Below are positions 9,971 through 15,814 of a DNA stretch of 15,814 bases, piece after piece (within the stretch, counting starts at the first letter, position 1; each line of letters starts with the position of its first letter). The DNA is taken from NCBI GenBank assembly GCA_013365325.1, contig JABVXV010000680.1, positions 1 to 15,814 of the forward strand, read 5' to 3'. Made by a program: the position numbers and the translations under genes. The notes beneath the pieces were generated by a model. It searched no databases and was not told the origin of the DNA. It worked only from the letters and a program-made list of their open reading frames with translations. Source of the DNA: Dipetalonema caudispina (Eukaryota > Nematoda > Chromadorea > Rhabditida > Onchocercidae).

Positions 9971-10000
9971 TGGATAATCTCTTCCGGAAAGAATTATCCA
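9971..10000. repeat. 30-bp dyad with perfect ends and centre
   Basis: TGGATAAT at 9971-9978 and ATTATCCA at 9993-10000 are perfect complements. The exact centre is TTCCGGAA (9982-9989). Only the three base pairs between end and centre on each side fail to match, so 24 of 30 positions are symmetric. Such a layout resembles a site for a dimeric or tetrameric DNA-binding protein. TTCCGGAA resembles an ETS or STAT-type core, but that is inference only. Confidence 0.6.
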
Positions 10001-10432
10001 GATCAATTTTTTTTCTTTGTTTTTTTTTTAACTCCCATTCGTTAGCTTTCTACCAAATGAGATAATTGAAATTTAGCAATGCCTCAAATAGTGTAATTCC
10101 TACATCAACTGATAACGGTTGTTGTAAATTTTGATGCATTTCAACAAAAAAATGTGTTGAAAAATTCAATAATTACGATGAATGAGACATTTAGAAGAGA
10201 GACTACTGCTAAAAATCCGAAATTTACTCATTAATCGAAGAAAAGAATCAAAATTGATCTTACAATTTACAATTTGATAAAGATAAAATTAACTTTAGTA
10301 TTTAAATAGTACGTCTGCTGCATCGTTTAAAAGCGGCTCGTTTTTTTTTTCTTTTTTTTTTCGAAATTTATCCATCAGTAAAAGTAAATGACAGAAATTA
10401 ATTAACCTTAAAATTTGCATACAAAAATGAAG
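10001..10432. other. AT-rich stretch without genes, one interrupted T run
   Basis: No gene seen. A small GC-richer patch (about 10310-10340) precedes an interrupted T run (10 T, one C, 10 T, at 10341-10361). I looked for Pol III internal A and B boxes upstream and found none. Confidence 0.45.
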
Positions 10433-10530
10433 TTAACCTTAACCTATAAATAATAATAGTCCATTAAAATGGATTCAAACAGAAATACTATTTATAGGTT
10501 AAGGTTAAATATATATATATATGCATATAT
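10433..10530. repeat. Perfect 20-bp-stem hairpin followed by an (AT)n palindrome
   Basis: TTAACCTTAACCTATAAATA at 10433-10452 is the exact reverse complement of 10489-10508, with a 36-base loop. The stem may extend loosely into the loop, which also holds the separate small palindrome CCATTAAAATGG (10461-10472). An (AT)n tract with the palindrome ATATATGCATATAT follows (about 10509-10530). It could be the remnant of a small inverted-repeat element, or an RNA hairpin of pre-miRNA-like size (76 nt). Nothing in the window shows that it is transcribed. Confidence 0.8.
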
Positions 10531-11766
10531 TCATTATTAACATCATTAATGATCATACCATTCTATTTATGAATTCTAAGCATATATAAACGTCTTTTAA
10601 AAATGCTTTCTAAAATTGTGTAAAAAAAAAGACAAACAAATTTGTTCACTCTTTCTATCGATGGAAGAAGCAATGATAATAATAATGTATATGTGAAAAA
10701 TTTAATACAACAAATCTAAATTTTCGTCTTTAAACATCATTTTTGAAAATTTATTTTAAACATTCTTAAGTTGTAAATGAGGAAAATTTTCGCAAAATTG
10801 TTAAAAATTTTTCGCCACGTAAATTGTTTGATTTTCATTTTATTTTACATTGGAGTTCATAATCTTAGAATAGGGATTAAAATCAGTGCAATAAAAGGTT
10901 GTTTAGTTGTTTTATGTTCAGATGATCGACGATCCATAAATATTTTAACATCAATTATCTCCATTTTTTATTTCTTTTATTTATTTCTTCTCTAACATTT
11001 TAAAAGTTCAGATTAAATTAGTCAAAAATGTTTACAAATGACTTGTTTTGATGAAGTTTTTGTAAAAGTTATCACTAAAAAAACATTATCTTTTATTTAT
11101 TATTCACTATAATAATGCATGCTTTCGTCAATATTTTTAATTTTTTTTCACAAACAGAATATAAAAACTTAAATATTTTAATTTATATGCTTTCATTCAC
11201 TTGCTGTGTTCCTATTCATTGCTACTGATGAGTAAATTTCCATTGAAATTAATTAACGAATCTTAGATAAAAATGAAAAGTAATGTCTACAATAAAATAA
11301 ATAGAATAAAATAAAATTAATTTGAAAAACATCAAGAAATGACAAGTTTAAGTTAGTATTATGATAATATCAATGAGATCAAATAATAAGGACAGAGTAA
11401 ATGGCAAAAAAAAAAGCCATTTGATAAAAATCCATTTAAAATTTTAATTTTTTGAAAAATTTACATAACTGATCCATTTTTGACTTATTTATTCACATGT
11501 ATACATTTTTGTGTAACTTATAGAACTGGTCATTACATAACTATTTTCATATTTTCTACTGATACTAGTTGTTGATCATTCTGTCCATAATAATCTTTTA
11601 TAATACATCTGATTGAGGAGCTATTTACTAATGAAAGAAGCAAAAAAGTGAGAAAAAATTCACGGAAAATATAAATTGGATAAAATTAATGAAGAGAATT
11701 ACAGTGAGAACAGTTGATAAAAAGTTATCAATGATAAAAATAATAATATAATTCTTGATTCAAGCA
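10531..11766. other. AT-rich stretch without recognisable genes
   Basis: No gene seen. The 72-codon frame at 10777-10995 begins with ATG but is Ile/Phe/Leu-rich and matches nothing I know. AAATA-type simple sequence lies at about 11289-11325. Confidence 0.5.
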
Positions 11767-11767
11767 C

Positions 11768-11785
11768 AAAAAAAAAAAAAAAAAA
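11768..11785 (+). repeat. A homopolymer, 18 bases
   Basis: Eighteen uninterrupted A followed by CAAAA-type variants to about 11800. It could be a poly(A) tail of an old retroposed sequence, but no body is recognised upstream. Confidence 0.85.
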
Positions 11786-11801
11786 CAAAAAACAAACAAA
11801 T

Positions 11802-11827
11802 TTGTGACCTGTAGTTGTGACCTATAG
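11802..11827 (+). repeat. Tandem duplication of a 13-bp unit
   Basis: TTGTGACCTGTAG at 11802-11814 is followed directly by TTGTGACCTATAG at 11815-11827, with one mismatch. It sits just after the A run. Confidence 0.85.
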
Positions 11828-11866
11828 GATTTTCAAATAATGCAAATGGTTGAAATAGTAAGTCCA

Positions 11867-11892
11867 CCGGAATGAATGTGATTTAATTCCGG
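11867..11892. repeat. Small inverted repeat CCGGAAT / ATTCCGG
   Basis: A 7-bp perfect stem (11867-11873 with 11886-11892) around 12 bases. It is among the few GC-containing inverted repeats in this stretch. No function is inferred. Confidence 0.45.
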
Positions 11893-13470
11893 ATAATAAA
11901 ATTATACCAAGTGTTGATGAGTGATTTAATTAGATTGCTTTTTCCTGAGCACATTGCAGAAAATATCCTAACGCTACTATTTACTTCATTTTTGTCCAAC
12001 CGTATTCTAAAGTAATCATTTTCAAATGTCCACTCTACATTAGTGAAAATTGACCCGTAGTAATTTACCGGAAAAATAATATCTTTTCATTCGCTGTTCA
12101 AACATTTTGATTTACTTTATTATGTTATCAAAATTATCAATTTAAAATGTCAAAAAAAAAAGAAGTTTCATCGTTATTTTTTCACAGTGTAAGGTTTTAT
12201 GATTGAAAATGCAAAAAAAAAAAACGAAATTTGCAAAAAATATTAAAAGAAAAAAAAACCCATAATAAAAAATAAAAAATTGTTAGAAGAAATGGAGGAA
12301 AAATGATCAAAAATTGTTTGTGTAGAACTTATCGCTTTCGTGCAACAATTAATTTGCACTTAATTTTCCTTGAATTTCTAGTTTTTTCACTTTTTTTTTC
12401 TACCAAAATTAGAGCGATTTCAATGAATTATTAACAATTGTAACCTGTGTTTCACTCTCAAATTCCCTCTCTAGATGATGTCATCAGGATTTAAAGTTAT
12501 TTTAAAGAATTTTGCATAGTTTCATAATCAAATAATCATTATTGATCACATCTTTGTTTCTCAACGACAAGCTTTACTGGGATCTTTTTCTGCAAGTATG
12601 ACATTATTTTTCACTTTCAAAATACAATCTTCAAATTGTTATGACTAAAACTCACAGCAAAATTATCCTCTGATCTTTGATTAAACGAACTGAAATTCGT
12701 TTTTAAATTTCCAACTTTACCTTAATTATTATTCTTAATAGCCTTTAAAAGGAAAATTCTGTTCATTGCCATTCTTAATAACACACAAACCATTAAGCGT
12801 GTGAATGTTCAAATTAAATGCGAAAAATTAATTAAATTTCCTCTTCAACAGTTTACATTCTAAATACATTCATAAAGTTTGATGATCTTTTCCACTTCTT
12901 AATTTTCCCATCAAATTTTTCAAATTAAATCTTAAATATTTATTTGGATTACAAACTTGTAAATTTCCATTTTCTTTAAATTTTGAAACTTAACGATTGA
13001 AAAATGTCCGAAATTATCCATATTTATTAAATGAAAAAAAAAAAGTTTATCCTATTTCTTTCCTTAATCTTTCTCTCCTCACGTATAACATTTCTGAAAA
13101 CTTTGCAATCCTAATATCGGTGTGGAAATTTTGCATCATTATGTCGCAGTAAGTATTCATCGATTTTACAAAAATTTTTTTTTTCTGAATAATACTCGAT
13201 TAAACTGCAACAAAACATTGCAGTACTTTTATTTGCAATATTAATTTTCCCATTTATCAACAGTTGCGCAAAAAAAAAAGAAAAAAAAAACTTTGCTAAT
13301 ACTAAAGTACTTTTGAGCAATAAATATGTTTTTTTTTTTTTCATTTTTATTATTTTCCATATTTAATACTTCATTAATGAAATGATTAAATGAAATTATT
13401 GATTAAATAAGATTTGATAATTGATAACTGTAATAAAAGATATCAGTAGTTGTTGTAATAGCAATTTATT
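11893..13470. other. AT-rich stretch without recognisable genes
   Basis: No gene seen in about 1.6 kb. It is rich in A and T runs (for example around 12212-12223, 13270-13290 and 13329-13341). The 77-codon minus-strand frame at 13344-13111 is opened by Lys- and Phe-coding homopolymers and is not a credible gene. Confidence 0.5.
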
Positions 13471-13502
13471 GTAGTAGTAGTAGTAGTAGTAGTGGTAGTA
13501 GT
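13471..13502 (+). repeat. (GTA)n microsatellite
   Basis: Seven uninterrupted GTA units, then one GTG variant, then further GTA. This is simple-sequence DNA. Confidence 0.9.
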
Positions 13503-13503
13503 C

Positions 13504-13560
13504 AAAACCACTCGAAGTACTTCTTCGAAAAATAGTACTTGAAGAAATTTTGAATGGTTT
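13504..13560. repeat. Imperfect hairpin beside the (GTA)n tract
   Basis: AAACCA near 13505-13510 can pair with TGGTTT at 13555-13560. Inside are two copies of the 8-base palindrome AAGTACTT or its 7-base core, which are also inverted relative to each other. The right side carries about ten extra unpaired bases. Possible secondary structure only. Confidence 0.4.
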
Positions 13561-15131
13561 GATTTTTCAAATTTTACCTCTCATCCATTTGTAATATTTT
13601 TTTATGATTCAAATTTTATGATTTTTTCGATTGAATTTAACGGTTTTTTTCTTTCGTTGTAGTCAAAATATCACAAAGAATAAGCATATGTTTTAAATAT
13701 TTCGTTATTGTAAAATATTTGTGTATGTGTATGAATCATTTTGAATTGTGATAAGAAATTTGATTAAATTTATTAAAATTAACAAGAATGTTGATTAGTC
13801 ATTAAATGTACTGTACTAACTATTAACTATTTCATGCTTATTGTTAATTTGTGACACATCGGAATAATGAATTATATGAAAAAGTCAATTAATTTTTGAC
13901 AAAAGTTGTAATGTTATTTTTGTAATAAATAAATCACAGATTACGAATGTTCCAACATAATTACTTACTTTCATTAATTAATGAGATTTGACCTAATGGA
14001 ACTTCCGTAATCAATTATTATTTATAAGCAATCATTTTGTTTAGTCATAAAATGAAAGCTTTTTGGGAGGAATAATATACAGTTATATTTTATTTAATTT
14101 GATATAGAAGTTGTTAAAATGAAAGAAAAATTTTGCAAAATAAAAGTTTTCAAAGAATTTAAAAAAGAGAAGAAAAGTTTGTTTGATATTTTGAAAGTAT
14201 TTTTTCCTGCGACATTTGTCGTCAAACATTTTTTTTTGAATAAAAGAGGAGGAAAAACGAAACAACTTTGAAGAGAGTTTAGCTTAAATAGTTTTAAAAT
14301 ATTTACACATCCTAAACAATACATTCATTGCTACCATATATAAAAGAAAAGATCTGTTAATAATTTGCATGCATTTTATAAAAGATTTGTTACTAATATG
14401 TTAAAGGTTCAGCCATTTCAAATGATAAAATTTAATTTGATAAAAAATTTTCAACTATTGATTAAATTTGAACATAATTTCTATAAAATAAATTACGAAT
14501 TCACGATACATTTTTATCAAATGTAAATCCTTACTTGTGCAATCGTTGATATTGTTTATCATATTAATGATAATTACTAGACGCAGTTATTTTCACCGCT
14601 CTTATCAGAAGAAAATTTCAACATTTTCCGGGATATTACTTCAGAATCTATTGAGTCAGTAGGATTTTTTCGCGGAAAGAAGAGAACTCTTGATAAATGA
14701 AAATAAGAAGAATATAATTATTGAATACTGAATTTCACTACTATCGTACCTTTTTAGGTCGAAATTTTAGTGTCACTATTACTTAATTGTTTAATCTAAA
14801 GGAAGATTTTCAACAACATCCTTTCTTCATCCATTTTCTAATTTTTATTTTTCTTTTTAACTTTTCATCTTTTCTACTCCTATTAGCATTAACTTTGCTA
14901 TTAATGTAATCGCTATTATTGCTCTTGTTGTTGTAGTAAATCAGTAATATTAAAAAATACTTCGCATATATTATTAAAAGAAGGAAAAAAGTAGTATCAA
15001 ATTAAGCAATTTAAATTATTTCCACTCTACTATTCATCCATTTTTCTTCTAATGTCAGTAATAAATAACTTATTCTACCAAAATTGCTATCATTGAAAAA
15101 TTTTAATTAGAGACTTAAATTTAGTCTAGTT
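13561..15131. other. AT-rich stretch without recognisable genes
   Basis: No gene seen in about 1.6 kb. The overlapping minus-strand frames at 14324-14094 and 14265-14083 are low-complexity Phe/Lys/Asn-rich translations and exclude each other as genes. No long repeat was found. Confidence 0.5.
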
Positions 15132-15476
15132 TTGCTTTTTTTCTTTTTACTAAACTCAGAATCTCATATCATTCTATGCCATCGTCATTATGATCGACTG
15201 CATTATTATAGCACCATTTCACTTCCTGCTTATGTCAAATTTCTCTCTCACCTTTTCTTACCGCATTCTCTTCATAAAACCAAATTTGTTTCAGAAGTTT
15301 GTTTCACTTTAGCTGTAAATTTGTCTTTTTACTATTTCTCTAATCTGGTCTCATCAACAGTCTTATTTTATGATTTTGAAAGCCTAAGCAATTTAAATGT
15401 TTATAATTTTTCATTCATTTATAAATTATTTTTATTGCTGAGAAAAATAACAGATACACAATTTAATTACATGTAA
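15132..15476 (+). other. Stop-free stretch of 114 codons, doubtful orphan exon
   Basis: The frame opens at TTG and has no in-frame ATG until its last codon, so it could only be an internal exon or a chance opening. An acceptor-like pyrimidine tract with ACTAAACTCAG ends near 15161. At the other end ATGTAAAC overlaps the stop codon and would be a weak donor. The translation is rich in Leu, Phe, Ser and Tyr, has no domain I recognise, and could be mistaken for membrane segments simply because the DNA is T-rich. T-rich sequence lowers stop frequency, so chance is the favoured explanation. Confidence 0.15.
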
Positions 15477-15667
15477 ACACCAAGCATATTATGCGATTTG
15501 CTCATTTTGATCAGTTGCTTCGGCTGAAGTTTCGAAACATACAAACATTGAAAACAATTTATCGAAATGGTGCTTTCATCATTATCGTTATAGAAGTGGT
15601 AGTAATATGATATAAGTATTTATTATTGATATCATTATCATTCATACCAATTGTTGCTAATTTACTG
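15477..15667. other. Short AT-rich lead-in to the terminal microsatellite
   Basis: No gene seen. Trinucleotide-like ATT, ATC and TCA motifs become frequent from about 15580, as if the microsatellite's degraded edge begins here. Confidence 0.4.

Positions 15668-15814
<147 letters not shown>

Noticed and set aside
10310..10361. Pol III gene ending in the interrupted T run
   Set aside because: No A-box or B-box promoter elements or cloverleaf folding could be found upstream. The T runs are of the same kind as many others in the window.
10433..10508. Interstitial telomere-like repeat (AGGTTAAGGTTAA)
   Set aside because: Only two loose units are present, and they do not match TTAGGC, TTAGG or TTAGGG telomere repeats.
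11220..11290. Hammerhead ribozyme-like core (CTGATGAG at 11225, later CGAA and a GTC)
   Set aside because: The helix II-like pairing and a bulged helix I can be drawn. However, CGAA is followed by T rather than the required A, and no helix III forms before the GTC. Probably chance.
7828..12574. Shared 12-base ACGACAAGCTT-type match at about 7829 and 12563
   Set aside because: Similarity does not extend beyond the short core, so a chance match is the simplest reading.

Overview
This 15.8 kb window looks like non-coding eukaryotic nuclear DNA. By eye it is roughly three-quarters or more A+T. It is full of homopolymer T and A runs (up to 21 bases), microsatellites (TTA, TC, GTA, AT) and degenerate repeats. 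No reading frame exceeds 119 codons, and the two longest begin only at TTG and lie in T-rich sequence that is naturally poor in stop codons. I recognise no protein family, rRNA, tRNA, spliced-leader RNA or CRISPR array. Nothing resembles bacterial gene packing. The composition would fit an AT-rich invertebrate such as a nematode (perhaps a filarial worm), but that identity is a guess from texture, not from a diagnostic gene.

Layout. Bases 1 to about 1640 hold the most structured part: a long, diverged inverted repeat with arms at about 1-466 and 1019-1478 around a spacer of about 550 bp. The repeat runs off the left edge of the window. Its right arm merges into a degenerate array with a period of about 40 bp (about 1433-1640). 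This is the architecture expected of an old foldback-type or long-TIR DNA transposon. A second, weaker inverted pair follows (1793-1818 with 2181-2200).

From about 2.3 to 6.9 kb the sequence is plain AT-rich DNA with short tandem duplications (2462-2500, 6240-6325), small hairpins (2831-2854, 4783-4819, 5761-5794) and a cluster of long T runs (5963-6851). A degenerate minisatellite of about six units with a period near 70 bp occupies about 7061-7495.

From 7.5 to 15.1 kb there is more AT-rich DNA with a (TC)n tract (9228-9255), two unusual dyads close together (9832-9864, 9971-10000), a perfect 20-bp-stem hairpin beside an (AT)n tract (10433-10530), short tandem duplications, and a (GTA)n tract beside an imperfect hairpin (13471-13560). 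A stop-free T-rich stretch at 15132-15476 is the only place where I would consider an orphan exon, and only weakly. The window ends inside a long (TTA)n microsatellite whose last 99 bases are uninterrupted.

Because one end cuts a repeat arm and the other ends in a microsatellite, the window may be a short contig bounded by assembly breaks. No genes are called, so no pathway or operon can be described. The material of interest is repeat architecture and secondary structure.
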